Origin: Actinosynnema sp042752395
GTDB lineage: Bacteria > Actinomycetota > Actinomycetes > Mycobacteriales > Pseudonocardiaceae
Direction: 5' to 3'
Length of the DNA stretch: 64,000 nt
Assembly (NCBI RefSeq): GCF_042752395.1
Contig: NZ_JBHYXZ010000011.1
Coordinates: 1 to 64,000 of the forward strand
Below the pieces are notes generated by a model. That model was given only the letters and a program-made list of their open reading frames with translations, was not told where the DNA came from and made no database searches. Position 1 is the stretch's first letter. Every line of letters begins with the position of its first letter. Both the position numbers and the translations under genes were made by a program. Positions 1 through 8,122 of this stretch are shown here, piece by piece.

Positions 1-14
1 TGAATCACCCCCCC

Positions 15-45
15 GGGCGCGCGCGGGGCGCCCCGCCGCGCGCCC
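15..45 (-). terminator. GC-rich hairpin after the HxlR gene
   Basis: Arms GGGCGCGCG (15-23) and CGCGCGCCC (37-45) enclose the self-complementary CGGGGCGCCCCG (24-35). It lies 10 bases beyond the stop of the minus-strand HxlR gene and has no U-tract, as is common for actinomycete terminators. The extreme local GC makes chance structure possible. Confidence 0.5.
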
Positions 46-55
46 GCGCGGCCTT

Positions 56-454
56 TCAGTCCACTGTGGACGAGGAGTGCCCGGACGCCTCGTCGTAGGC
101 GGCGCGCGCGGCCACGATCGCGCCCTCGTTGGCCAGCACCCACCGTCCCAAGGGGACGACCAGCTCCAGCAGCGAGCGGCCGAGCGCGGTCGCGGCGTAG
201 GTCACCCCGGCGGCCCGGCCGGGCCGCACGTCCCGGCGGACCAGCCCGTCGCGTTCCAGGTTGCGCAGCGTGCGGGTGAGGATGCGGCGGCTCAGCTCGT
301 GCACCGCGCGGTCCAGCTCGTTGAACCCGTAGGGGCGGTCGGCGACCAGGCTCAGCACGAGCAGGCTCCACTTGTCGCCGACCCGGGCCAGCACGTCGGA
401 CACCGGGCAGGCGGCGCGGTCGGCGGCCGTGACCGGCACCGGGACCAGTGACAT
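56..454 (-). CDS. HxlR family winged-helix transcriptional regulator
   Basis: The 132-aa product starts MSLVPVPVTAADRAACPVSD and has the HxlR core: a Cys near residue 16, then VLARVGDKWSLLVL, the ELSRRILTRTLRNLERDGLVRR recognition helix and wing region, and a C-terminal dimerisation helix. The family binds DNA as dimers and often senses electrophiles through the N-terminal Cys. It is transcribed away from an SDR gene with only 48 bp between the starts, so it probably regulates that gene. The ATG at 454 was preferred because the upstream in-frame extension is Arg/Pro/His-rich shadow sequence. Confidence 0.88.
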   Translation of the reverse strand: MSLVPVPVTAADRAACPVSDVLARVGDKWSLLVLSLVADRPYGFNELDRAVHELSRRILTRTLRNLERDGLVRRDVRPGRAAGVTYAATALGRSLLELVVPLGRWVLANEGAIVAARAAYDEASGHSSSTVD

Positions 455-502
455 GGATGTGCCTTCTTCCGGTTCGTCGCGGTGTGTTCCAGGCTCCAGG
501 CT

Positions 503-1300
503 ATGGCGAACGCGGTGATCACCGGTGGCACGAACGGCATCGGCCGGAGCCTGGCGGCGCGGCTGGCGCGCGAGGGGCACCGGGTGGCGGTGGTGGGCCG
601 GTCGGCCACCGCGCCGGACGGGGTGGAACTCGTCCGGGGCGACCTGAGCACGCTCGCGGGCGTGGCGGCGGTGGCGGACGAGGTGGCGGACCGGTTCGAC
701 GCGGTCGACCACCTCGTGCTCGGCGCGGGCCGCTTCACCCCGCGCCGCGAGGTCACCGCGGACGGGCTGGAGCACTCCTTCGCGCTCTACCCGGTGAGCC
801 GGTTCCTGCTGGTCGAGCGCCTGCTGCCGGTGCTGGAGCGGGCCGCGGCCCCGGTCGTGGTGAGCCTGTGCGGGGTGGCCGGGCTGCGCGGGCCGGGCAT
901 CCGCTGGGACGACCTGTCCCTGGCCCGCGGCTACCGCGCGTTCCACGCGGTGAGCCAGGGCGCGCGGGCCGCCGACCTGCTCGGCGCGGGCTTCGCCGAC
1001 CGGCACCCCGGCAGCGCCGTGCGGTACGTGCTGCACAACCCGATGTTCGTGGACAGCGGCCTCGGCGCGCAGGTCGGCGGCCTGCGCGGCCGGGCGCTGG
1101 ACCTCGTGGCCCGGCTGTTCGCCAGGTCGGCGGACGACGCCGCGGACCAGGTGCGCCGGTTCCTGGTCGACCCGCCCGCGGCGCCGCTCACCGCGTCCCG
1201 CGCGGGGAAGCCGGTGGACCTCGACCGGCCCGAGTTCGACCGGACCGCCGCGGCCCGGCTCTACGCCCTGCTGGACGAGGTCACCGCGTCGGCGCGGTGA
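503..1300 (+). CDS. SDR-fold protein with altered catalytic residues
   Basis: The 265-aa product has the Rossmann cofactor motif TGGTNGIG near residue 10, a second-strand R in VVGRS that would favour NADP(H), and the central VLGAGRF strand. A Ser-containing strand (VVVSLCG) is present, but where SDR enzymes carry YxxSK this protein reads HAVSQ, so both the catalytic Tyr and Lys appear replaced. It may be an atypical reductase, a binding protein or an inactive homologue. ATG 503 was chosen over an in-frame GTG at 482 because the Rossmann strand follows directly. It is divergent from the HxlR gene. Confidence 0.8.
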   Translation: MANAVITGGTNGIGRSLAARLAREGHRVAVVGRSATAPDGVELVRGDLSTLAGVAAVADEVADRFDAVDHLVLGAGRFTPRREVTADGLEHSFALYPVSRFLLVERLLPVLERAAAPVVVSLCGVAGLRGPGIRWDDLSLARGYRAFHAVSQGARAADLLGAGFADRHPGSAVRYVLHNPMFVDSGLGAQVGGLRGRALDLVARLFARSADDAADQVRRFLVDPPAAPLTASRAGKPVDLDRPEFDRTAAARLYALLDEVTASAR

Positions 1301-1309
1301 CGCGCGCGG

Positions 1310-1541
1310 TCACCGCAGCACGCGGAACCGCAGGTGCACGACGTCGTCCCCGGGTGCCACCCCGACCGCTTCCAGCTTCGTCGGGTCGAGGCCGTCCAGC
1401 AGCCGCGACCCGCCGCCGAGGAGCACGGGCACGAGCTGGAGCCGCTCGCTCCCCTTCGCCCATCGGGTGGTCCTCGCCCACGTTCGGCCCGGCGCTGTAG
1501 CCGTCCAGCGACACCGAGCCGTTCACCACCACCTTGGTCAT
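1310..1541 (-). pseudogene. RibD C-terminal/DHFR-family pseudogene, internally deleted
   Basis: The start encodes MTKVVVNGSVSLDGYSAG followed by PNVGEDHPMGEGER, the N-terminal strand and loop of the RibD-C/dihydrofolate-reductase-like family. A different frame then gives ERLQLVPVLLGGGSRLL and VVHLRFRVLR to a stop at 1310, which is the C-terminal part of the same family. Intact members are about 180-200 aa; here some 100 residues are missing and the length (232 bp) is not a multiple of three. The ATG overlaps the stop of the upstream polymerase gene, so the ancestor was translationally coupled to it. Each half is clear; the history is inferred. Confidence 0.8.
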
Positions 1542-2575
1542 GCGCGTCCTCCGGTGAACTCGGCGCGCACCCCCAGCAGGCGCACGGCGCGGTCGTCCTC
1601 GAACCTGGCGAGCGCGGCGAGCGCCGCCGCCTCGATCGGCCCGGCGTCCGTCGTCGGCTCGGCCAGCGCCACGCCGCGCGTGAACGTGAAGAACGGCGCG
1701 AACCGCACCTTCACCACCACCCGCAGCGCGGGACGCCCTTCCGCGCGCACGTCCTCCGCCACCCGCCGCGCGAGCAGCCGGACCTGCTCCCGGACCTCGT
1801 CCGGGTCGGTGAGGTCCCGCTGGAACGTCGTCTCCCGGCTGCGCGACTTCGCCACCCACGGCGTCGCGGTCACCACGGGGTCGCCCGCGCCCAGCGCGAG
1901 CCGCCGCAGGTGCGGCCCCGCGGCCGGGCCGAACCGCGCGGCCAGCACGTCGTCGTCGGCCCGCGCCAGGTCGCCGACCGTGCGCACGTCCAGCTCCGCG
2001 AGCTTGGCCGCGGTCCGCGACCCGACGCCCCACAACGCCGCCACCGGCCGCCCGGCCATCACCTCCACCCAGTTGTCCCTGGTGAGCCGGAAGACCCCGG
2101 CGGGCTTGGCGAACCCGGTGGCGAGCTTGGCGCGCAGCTTGTTGTCGCCGATGCCGACCGAGCACTCCAGCCCCGTCCCCTCCCGCACGGCCCGCCGCGC
2201 GGTGTCGGCCAACGACTCCGGGTCGTCGGTGCGCGCGCCGAGGAACGCCTCGTCCCACCCGATCACCTCGACCACGACGGGCAGCCCGCGCAGCACCTCC
2301 ATCACGTGCGCCGACACCTCCTCGTAGGCGGGCGCGTCGGAGGGCAGGAAGACCGCGTCGGGGCAGCGCTTCTTCGCCAGCCGCAACGGCATCCCGGAGT
2401 GCACGCCGAACGCCCGCGCCTCGTAGGACGCGGTCGCCACCACGCCGCGCCGGGTCGGGTCGCCCGCTCCGCCGACGACCACGGGCCTGCCGCGCAGCTC
2501 GGGCCGGCGCGCGACCTCGACCGCCGCGATGAACTGGTCGAGGTCGACGTGCAGGACCCAGTCCGGTCCGGGCAC
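1538..2575 (-). CDS. dinB: Y-family DNA polymerase IV (DinB2-like)
   Basis: The 345-aa product is a translesion polymerase of the DinB family. Motif HVDLDQFIAAVE near residue 10 carries the first metal-binding Asp pair. A finger segment follows (ASYEARAFGVHSGMPL), then WDEAFLG with the catalytic Asp-Glu, the GVGSRTAAKLAEL helix-hairpin-helix, and a little-finger domain. The usual aromatic steric-gate residue after DxDxF is Ile here; mycobacterial DinB2 has Leu at this place and incorporates ribonucleotides readily. No C-terminal clamp-binding motif is evident. The start is a GTG giving VPGPDWVLHVDLD. The stop overlaps the ATG of the decayed DHFR-family gene. Confidence 0.9.
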   Translation of the reverse strand: MPGPDWVLHVDLDQFIAAVEVARRPELRGRPVVVGGAGDPTRRGVVATASYEARAFGVHSGMPLRLAKKRCPDAVFLPSDAPAYEEVSAHVMEVLRGLPVVVEVIGWDEAFLGARTDDPESLADTARRAVREGTGLECSVGIGDNKLRAKLATGFAKPAGVFRLTRDNWVEVMAGRPVAALWGVGSRTAAKLAELDVRTVGDLARADDDVLAARFGPAAGPHLRRLALGAGDPVVTATPWVAKSRSRETTFQRDLTDPDEVREQVRLLARRVAEDVRAEGRPALRVVVKVRFAPFFTFTRGVALAEPTTDAGPIEAAALAALARFEDDRAVRLLGVRAEFTGGRA

Positions 2576-2806
2576 ACCGCCAGTATCACCGGGGGAGGCG
2601 GCCGGCGTGCGACCGGAGAACGGGCGCGACCCTGGCGGACCGCATGTGCGGAGTGCGCGAAAGCCACCCGAGGCGCCGGACGTGCGGCATGCGACCGCCG
2701 ACCGCAGCGCCGGCCCCACCAGGTCACGCGGCCCGGCGGCGGCCCGTCGTGCTCCGCGCGGCCGGACCGCGTTTCGCGCGGGCGGGGTTCGTGACACGAT
2801 CAAGAC

Positions 2807-3256
2807 GTGCCGACCACCGACCGCGACCGTGACGAGCAGGGCCGGGCCCGCAACGCGCGACCGCGCGACGGGCTCGGCCGCCCGCTGCCCTACGGGGCGG
2901 AGGGCGTCGAACGCCAGCCGGAGGGCGTGCCCCGCACGCCCGCAGAGGCGCTGGCCGAGGCGCAGCGGCTGCTGGACCTCGGCCGGCCGTTCCACGCGCA
3001 CGAGGTGCTGGAGGACGCGTGGAAGGCCGCCCCCGAGGCCGAGCGCGAGCTGTGGCGGGGGCTCGCGCAGCTCGCCGTCGGCCTGACCCACGCCGCGCGC
3101 GGCAACCGGGACGGCGCGTCGGCGCTGCTCAGCCGGGGCGCGCGCAACATCAGCCCCTACCTCGACGACCCGCCGCACGGGGTGGACGTGGCGTGCCTGG
3201 TGGCCTGGGCCGCCACGGGCGCCGGCGTGCCGCGGCTGACCGGCGGTCCGCGCTGA
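2807..3256 (+). CDS. DUF309 domain protein
   Basis: The 149-aa product carries the DUF309 signature FHAHEVLEDAWK near residue 62, with the conserved His-x-x-His-Glu arrangement, followed by two helices (WRGLAQLAVGLTHAARGN). The first 45 residues are charged and probably disordered. The biochemical role of DUF309 is unknown; the His/Glu cluster suggests metal binding. The GTG start is at 2807. It is divergent from dinB with a 231-bp spacer in which no other gene was seen. Confidence 0.85.
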   Translation: MPTTDRDRDEQGRARNARPRDGLGRPLPYGAEGVERQPEGVPRTPAEALAEAQRLLDLGRPFHAHEVLEDAWKAAPEAERELWRGLAQLAVGLTHAARGNRDGASALLSRGARNISPYLDDPPHGVDVACLVAWAATGAGVPRLTGGPR

Positions 3257-3378
3257 TCACCGGGCCGCACGGCGGACGCGACGCCGCCACCCCGGCCGCG
3301 AAGTTGGTCCGAACGCCGGCTTGGGGACGCGCGCGGCGGGGTAAGCGGTGGTCACCCACCCCACCCTTGGAGGTTCCC

Positions 3379-3561
3379 GTGCTAGCGATCATCGCCGCGG
3401 TCATCTTCGGCCTCGCCCTCCTGCTCGACCTGGCGAACGCCTCGCTCGGCTCCGTGCTGGACGGCGGGACGCTGCTCCTGGCCGGGCTGCTGTGCGTGGC
3501 GCTGCACCTGGCCGGTGTCGGCGCGGGCGCGCGGGCGTTGAGCTTCCGCCGCCGCCGCTGA
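3379..3561 (+). CDS. Small two-helix membrane protein
   Basis: The 60-aa product consists of two hydrophobic helices (LAIIAAVIFGLALLLDL and LLLAGLLCVALHLAGVG) and a basic RRRR C-terminus expected on the cytoplasmic side. A TTGGAGG ribosome binding site at 3367-3373 sits 5 nt before the GTG start. Actinomycetes encode many such small membrane proteins; no function can be assigned. A strong hairpin follows the stop. Confidence 0.75.
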   Translation: MLAIIAAVIFGLALLLDLANASLGSVLDGGTLLLAGLLCVALHLAGVGAGARALSFRRRR

Positions 3562-3566
3562 GCCGC

Positions 3567-3595
3567 GACCGCTCCCGCCCCGTGCGGGAGCGGTC
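3567..3595. terminator. Bidirectional terminator between convergent genes
   Basis: A perfect 12-bp stem, GACCGCTCCCGC (3567-3578) with GCGGGAGCGGTC (3584-3595), encloses a 5-nt loop. It lies 6 bp after the plus-strand small membrane gene and 18 bp beyond the minus-strand gene that ends at 3613, so it can serve both. Confidence 0.8.
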
Positions 3596-3612
3596 CCAGG
3601 CGGGTGCCCGGT

Positions 3613-3843
3613 TCAGTCCCGCGGCGGCGGCGCCGACAGCAGGCACGCCACGCACGGCATGCCGTCCGGCTCGGGCAGCAGGTCGACCGCGCCCACGTCG
3701 ACCCGCTCGCCGCACAAGGTCAGCAGCGTCGCCCCCGTGCCGTCCTCGGGCAGCGGCGCGAGGTGGCAACTCCTCTCCCACTCGCCGGCGACGTCGGCGC
3801 GCTTGCGCACGAGCAGGACGGGTTCGGTGCGGTCCAGTGCCAT
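3613..3843 (-). CDS. Small CxxC-type hypothetical protein
   Basis: The 76-aa product is soluble, with Cys residues at EWERSCHL, LLTLCGERV and a C-terminal PCVACLLS. The CxxC plus upstream His/Cys could form a small metal site. I do not recognise a named family. It is convergent with the small membrane protein gene across a strong hairpin and divergent from the EI24 gene with 103 bp between starts. Confidence 0.65.
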   Translation of the reverse strand: MALDRTEPVLLVRKRADVAGEWERSCHLAPLPEDGTGATLLTLCGERVDVGAVDLLPEPDGMPCVACLLSAPPPRD

Positions 3844-3946
3844 GGCGGTAGTCCTCTCCCCAGAGACCAGCAGTCTGGCACCGCTCCCAGAAGCCCGCGA
3901 CCGTCGATTCGGGACTCCGCCGCCCGTGCGCGGATATGCTCCGGCG

Positions 3947-4708
3947 GTGATCAGGGTGCTGCGGGACTTCTCGACCGGTGTCGGACTGCTCGGCCAGGGT
4001 TTCGGATTGGTGTTCCGGTCGCCGAAACTGCTGCTCATCGGCGCGGTGCCGGCGTTGATCACGACGGTGCTGCTGATCGGCGGCCTGGTCGGGCTCGCGG
4101 TGTGGATCGACGAGATCGCCGCCTGGGTCACGCCGTTCGCCGACGACTGGAGCGAGGGGTTGCGCGCGGCCACCCGGTTCGCCGCCGGGTTCTCGATCAT
4201 CGGCGCGTTCGTCGCGATCGGGCTGCTGCTGTTCACCGCGATCACGCTGATCATCGGCGGGCCGTTCTACGAGCACATCGCGGAGACCGTCGAGGACACC
4301 CACCTCGGCGGCGTGCCCGAGGCCGAGCAGGTGTCCTGGCTGCGGTCGGCGGCGGTCGGCGCGCGGGACGCGATCCTGCTCGTCGGCCTCGCGATCCTGT
4401 GCGCGATCCCGCTGTTCGCGGCCGGGTTCATCCCCGTGGTGGGGCAGACCGTGGTGCCGGTGGTCGCCGTGTGCGTCAACGCGACGCTGCTCGGCATCGA
4501 GCTGACCGCCATCCCGTTCACCCGGCGCGGCCTCAAGCTCGACGTGCGGCGGCGGACGCTGCGCAAGCGCCGGGCCGTCACGCTGGGCTTCGCCGTGCCG
4601 ACCTACCTGCTGTGCCTCATCCCGCTGGCCGCGCTGGTCGTGCTGCCGGCGGCGATGGCGGGCGGCACGGTCCTCGCGCACCGCCTGCTCCACGACCAGA
4701 TCAGGTGA
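3947..4708 (+). CDS. EI24/CysZ-like integral membrane protein
   Basis: The 253-aa product has the EI24 layout: an amphipathic start (VIRVLRDFSTGVGLLGQGFGLVFRSPKLL), then TM helices near residues 27-50, 80-105, 140-170 and 210-240, with the conserved GGPFYEHIAE motif after the second helix. CysZ of enterobacteria (sulfate uptake) belongs to this fold; most actinobacterial members are uncharacterised. The GTG start follows a TATGCT hexamer (3935-3940) by 6 nt, so the mRNA is probably leaderless. Its last 8 bases overlap the convergent beta-propeller gene. Confidence 0.85.
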   Translation: MIRVLRDFSTGVGLLGQGFGLVFRSPKLLLIGAVPALITTVLLIGGLVGLAVWIDEIAAWVTPFADDWSEGLRAATRFAAGFSIIGAFVAIGLLLFTAITLIIGGPFYEHIAETVEDTHLGGVPEAEQVSWLRSAAVGARDAILLVGLAILCAIPLFAAGFIPVVGQTVVPVVAVCVNATLLGIELTAIPFTRRGLKLDVRRRTLRKRRAVTLGFAVPTYLLCLIPLAALVVLPAAMAGGTVLAHRLLHDQIR

Positions 4709-6647
4709 ACGGCACCCACGCCAACTCCGCCGGCCCGTCGATCCGGTGGACGCCCACCCCGGTCGCGGACACCGTCCACAACTCGTCGCCGATCACCAGC
4801 GCCCGGCGGATGCCCGGGTCGTAGGCGGGCCCGTCGTGCCGGATCGTGCCCAGCGCGGTGAACGCGCCGTCGCCGAGCCGCAGCACCAGCAGTCCGCCGG
4901 GCACCGGCGCGGCCGGGTCCGTCACGGGCAGCACCACGAGGCCGTGGGCCGGCCAGTACAGGAAGGCGTGCGGGTCGAACTCGACCTCCGAGTACGCGCC
5001 CGGCAGGTGGTGGCCCGCCACCTTGGCCGGCGCGGCCGGGTTCGACACGTCGAACAGCGACACCTGCGTGCCGGTGGCGCGGCCCTGCCCGGTGGCCTCC
5101 TGGCCGACGCCGATCAGCCTGCCGTCCCCGGCGGGGTGCAGGTAGGCCGAGTAGCCGGTGATCTTCAGCTCGCCGACCGCCCGCGGCCGGGCGGGGTCGG
5201 ACAGGTCCAGCGTGTAGAGCGGGTCCACCTGCCGGAACGTCACCACGTACCCGACCGGGCCCGCGAACCGGACGCTGTGGATGCGCTCGCCCACGCCCAG
5301 CCCGTCGACCTTGCCGACCTGCACGAGCTTCGCGCCGTCCTGCCGGAGCACGGTGACCGCGCTCTGCGTCGCCGGCGCGCGCTCGGGGACGCCCGGCGCG
5401 TCCTCGGACGTCGTCGCCACCCGCAGGTGCCCGTCGTGCTCCGACAACGAGTACTGGTTGAGCAGCGTCCCGGCGACCTGCCCGGACGCCACGTGCCGGG
5501 GCGGGCCCGGCCGCGAGACGTCGAACCGGTGGATCGCGGTGGTCGCGGGCGTGCCGGGCGCGAACCGCGTGGTCGGCCGCAGGTGGTGGTCGTCGGCCAC
5601 GTACAACGACGTCCCGGTGCCGTAGACGGTGTCGCCGTCCGCCATGATCGTCACGGCGTCCCCGGCGCCCAGCTCGCCGGGGAAGTCGAACGTCAGCACG
5701 GACAGCATCGACGTGGCCGGGTCGCCCACCGGGTGGCTGACCCGGTCGCACGCCACCAGCCTGCCCTCGGAGCGCGAGCCGTCGGCGTCGGTCAGCTCGT
5801 AGCGCGGCAGCCACGAGTCGATCGGCGCGGTGGCGACCAGCTCGCGGTTGGCGATCAGGGACTCCGCCTCGCCGCGACCGTCCACCGGGTACACCCACGG
5901 CAGCCGCGGACCGGAGTGGACGACGACCCGCACCACGTCACCGACCTGCCGGGCGTCGAGGTACCGGCCGGACACGGTGAGCGTGCCGAGGACGCGCGGC
6001 TCGCCGGACAGGTCGACCAACGTCACCGACGAGTCCTCCGAGTGGCTCGCGTACGGGCCGTCGACGGCGATGCGCTCGCCCGCCACGCCCCGGACCCCGC
6101 CGCCGACGAGCAGCGCGCGGTCGCCGTGCAGCAGCAGTTGGGAGGCGTGGCCCGCGGGCACGTCCAGCGTGCCGGTGAGCTTCCGGCCGGCCACGTCGAG
6201 CACCCGCAGCCTGCCGTCCGCGACCGTCACCACCCGCTTGCCGTCGGTCTTGACCAGGTCGGGTTCGTCCACGCCCGCCTCGTGCGCGTTGGTCGTGGAG
6301 TGCTCGGGCGCGGCCCGCTCCTCCACCGCCCGCGGGACGCCTCCGACGCGCGCGTCGGCCTGCGCCTCGGCCGGTTCGGCGGCCGCGACCCGGCCGTCGG
6401 CCTTGGTCCGGAACCCGTGACCGCCCGGGCCGTACGCGCCGACGTGCGGCGAGAGCGCGGACCGCAACCCGGCCAGCGCGGAGTCGCACGTGTCGAACGC
6501 CACCAGGTCGACCGGCACCGCCTCGATCGGCGGCACGACCCGCCACCCCTCCTCCTCGACGGGCACGGCGGACGCCGCGCTCACCGCCACCACCAGCGCC
6601 GCACCGCCGAACAACGCCGCCCGCGCACCCCAGGACCGTCGCCTCAT
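4701..6647 (-). CDS. Secreted beta-propeller domain protein
   Basis: The 648-aa product begins with a signal peptide (MRRRSWGARAALFGGAALVV, Ala-rich cleavage region). Repeated beta-propeller blades follow, for example VVTVADGRLRVLDVAGRKL, SSVTLVDLSGEPRVLGTL and QVSLFDVSNPAAPAKVAG. This is the actinobacterial extracytoplasmic beta-propeller family, where the conserved THEAGVDEPD-type segment (here NAHEAGVDEPDLVKTDG) marks the first blade. Substrate and function are unknown. The ATG at 6647 gives a standard n-region. It is convergent with the EI24 gene with an 8-bp overlap. Confidence 0.88.
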   Translation of the reverse strand: MRRRSWGARAALFGGAALVVAVSAASAVPVEEEGWRVVPPIEAVPVDLVAFDTCDSALAGLRSALSPHVGAYGPGGHGFRTKADGRVAAAEPAEAQADARVGGVPRAVEERAAPEHSTTNAHEAGVDEPDLVKTDGKRVVTVADGRLRVLDVAGRKLTGTLDVPAGHASQLLLHGDRALLVGGGVRGVAGERIAVDGPYASHSEDSSVTLVDLSGEPRVLGTLTVSGRYLDARQVGDVVRVVVHSGPRLPWVYPVDGRGEAESLIANRELVATAPIDSWLPRYELTDADGSRSEGRLVACDRVSHPVGDPATSMLSVLTFDFPGELGAGDAVTIMADGDTVYGTGTSLYVADDHHLRPTTRFAPGTPATTAIHRFDVSRPGPPRHVASGQVAGTLLNQYSLSEHDGHLRVATTSEDAPGVPERAPATQSAVTVLRQDGAKLVQVGKVDGLGVGERIHSVRFAGPVGYVVTFRQVDPLYTLDLSDPARPRAVGELKITGYSAYLHPAGDGRLIGVGQEATGQGRATGTQVSLFDVSNPAAPAKVAGHHLPGAYSEVEFDPHAFLYWPAHGLVVLPVTDPAAPVPGGLLVLRLGDGAFTALGTIRHDGPAYDPGIRRALVIGDELWTVSATGVGVHRIDGPAELAWVPFT

Positions 6648-6749
6648 GCCCCCAGGACGGGACGGACCCGGCGCGGGGTTGCGCGGCCACGCCGGCGGCG
6701 GCGTGGTTGAGTAGGCGAGGACCCACAGCCCAACCAACAGGAGAGTCAC

Positions 6750-7124
6750 ATGGCCCCGAGCAAGCCCGTGGTCGAGCCGTACGAGGGCGCACCGCCCGCC
6801 GACCTGGTGATCGAGGACATCACCGTCGGCGACGGGCCCGAGGCGGCGCCCGGTCAGCTCGTGCACGTGCACTACGTCGGCGTGTCGCACTCGACCGGCG
6901 AGCAGTTCGACGCCTCCTGGGACCGCGGCGAGGCGTTCAGCTTCCCGCTGGGCGGCGGCCGGGTCATCGCCGGCTGGGACCGCGGCGTCGCGGGCATGAA
7001 GGTCGGCGGCCGGCGCAAGCTGGTCATCCCGGCGCACCTGGGTTACGGCGACCGCGGCGCGGGCGGCGTGATCAAGCCGGGCGAGACGCTGATCTTCGTG
7101 GTGGACCTGCTCGGCGTGAACTGA
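6750..7124 (+). CDS. FKBP-type peptidyl-prolyl cis-trans isomerase
   Basis: The 124-aa single-domain FKBP has active-site features FDASWDRGEAFSFPLGGG and VIAGWDRGVAGMKVGGRRKLVIP, ending GETLIFVVDLLGVN. It catalyses prolyl isomerisation; with no signal peptide it should be cytoplasmic. A good AGGAG site (6739-6743) precedes the ATG. It is divergent from the beta-propeller gene with about 100 bp between starts, and is followed by a large hairpin. Confidence 0.95.
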   Translation: MAPSKPVVEPYEGAPPADLVIEDITVGDGPEAAPGQLVHVHYVGVSHSTGEQFDASWDRGEAFSFPLGGGRVIAGWDRGVAGMKVGGRRKLVIPAHLGYGDRGAGGVIKPGETLIFVVDLLGVN

Positions 7125-7142
7125 GCGTGGTGACCGGTGCAC

Positions 7143-7200
7143 GGCCCGGTACCGCCCCGTGCTCCGTTCGGAGCATTTGATACCGGGGCGGAACCGGGCC
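7143..7200. terminator. 58-nt three-tiered hairpin after the FKBP gene
   Basis: Nested arms: GGCCCGGT (7143-7150) with ACCGGGCC (7193-7200), CCGCCCCG (7152-7159) with CGGGGCGG (7184-7191), and an inner TGCTCC/GGAGCA stem (7160-7165, 7170-7175) with a GTTC loop. It separates the FKBP gene from the toxin operon. The likely role is termination of the FKBP transcript; a leader role for the downstream operon is possible. Confidence 0.7.
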
Positions 7201-7261
7201 GTTCACCATTGCGTCATCCTGAGGGGACCGACCACACCGTCATCACCAGGGGGAAGCCGCC

Positions 7262-7798
7262 GTGCCCGAGGACATCGGGGCGTCCGAGCGGATGCTCAGC
7301 CAGTGGCAGCAGAGCATCGAGCACAAGGCCGAGCGCTACCAGGAGATGGCGGCCCGCGTGCAGGGCATGACGATCTCCGAGACCTCGCGTGACGGCACGG
7401 TGCGGCTGACCATCGGCTCGAACGGCATCCTGACCCACCTGGAGATCGCCGAGTCCGCGCGGGACAGGCGGATGGCCGAGGTGTCCGCCGAGGTGATGCG
7501 GACGTTGCAGCGCGCGCAGTCCCGCATCCCCGAACTGCTCCAGCAGGCCATGGCCGAGACCATCGGCACGCAGGACGAGACGGCCAACGTGCTGTTCAAC
7601 GAAGCGAAGCGCACCTTCCCGACCCCGCCGCACGAGGAGCCCGCGCCGCCGCTCGGCCGGGAGATGCGGTTCGGGATCGACGAGGACGACGCGCCGCCTC
7701 CCGCCCTGCCCGCCCCGCCGTCCCCGCCGCCGTCCCGCCGCCCGCCGCGCGGGCAGGACGAGGACGACGACTTCGGCGGACAGTCCTTCCTTTCGTAA
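7262..7798 (+). CDS. YbaB/EbfC-like protein of the toxin operon
   Basis: The 178-aa product has an N-terminal coiled-coil and two-strand YbaB-like core (QQSIEHKAERYQEMAARVQGM, then VRLTIGSNGILTHLEI) and an acidic, Pro-rich tail ending DDDFGGQSFLS. YbaB proteins bind DNA or act as nucleoid-associated dimers. In actinomycetes a diverged form commonly precedes ESX-type secretion substrates. It is the first gene of the cluster YbaB-like, ESX-like, toxin, immunity. The GTG at 7262 follows a GGGGGAAG ribosome binding site. Confidence 0.85.
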   Translation: MPEDIGASERMLSQWQQSIEHKAERYQEMAARVQGMTISETSRDGTVRLTIGSNGILTHLEIAESARDRRMAEVSAEVMRTLQRAQSRIPELLQQAMAETIGTQDETANVLFNEAKRTFPTPPHEEPAPPLGREMRFGIDEDDAPPPALPAPPSPPPSRRPPRGQDEDDDFGGQSFLS

Positions 7799-7819
7799 TC
7801 GGCTCTCCAGGGGGATCGC

Positions 7820-8122
7820 ATGGCGGGTTTCGAGATCGTCGCGGACACGCTTGAGGCGCACGGCAAGCAGCTCGGCGACCTGGGCGCGCGGCTGCAGGGC
7901 GCGGTCGACGCGGCGAAGTCGGTGAGCATGCCGACCGACGCGTACGGCATCATCTGCCAGCCGTTCCGGATGATGCTCGACCCGGTCGAGCAGTGGGGGC
8001 TGGACGCGTTGCAGGGCGCGGTGGAGGCGATGGAGGCCGCCGGCAAGGCCGTGCAGGACACCGTGAGCCAGTACCGCGAGAGGGAAGACGCGATCAGGGA
8101 CAGCTTCAAGGCCGGTGAGTGA
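7820..8122 (+). CDS. ESX-associated small helical protein (type VII target)
   Basis: The 100-aa all-helical product (FEIVADTLEAHGKQLGDLGARL, then GAVEAMEAAGKAVQDTVSQYRERED) resembles the type VII secretion-associated proteins encoded beside WXG toxins. Such proteins usually pair with the toxin N-terminus for export. No ESX secretion machinery is in the window. Its TGA overlaps the ATG of the toxin gene, indicating translational coupling. Confidence 0.8.
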   Translation: MAGFEIVADTLEAHGKQLGDLGARLQGAVDAAKSVSMPTDAYGIICQPFRMMLDPVEQWGLDALQGAVEAMEAAGKAVQDTVSQYREREDAIRDSFKAGE

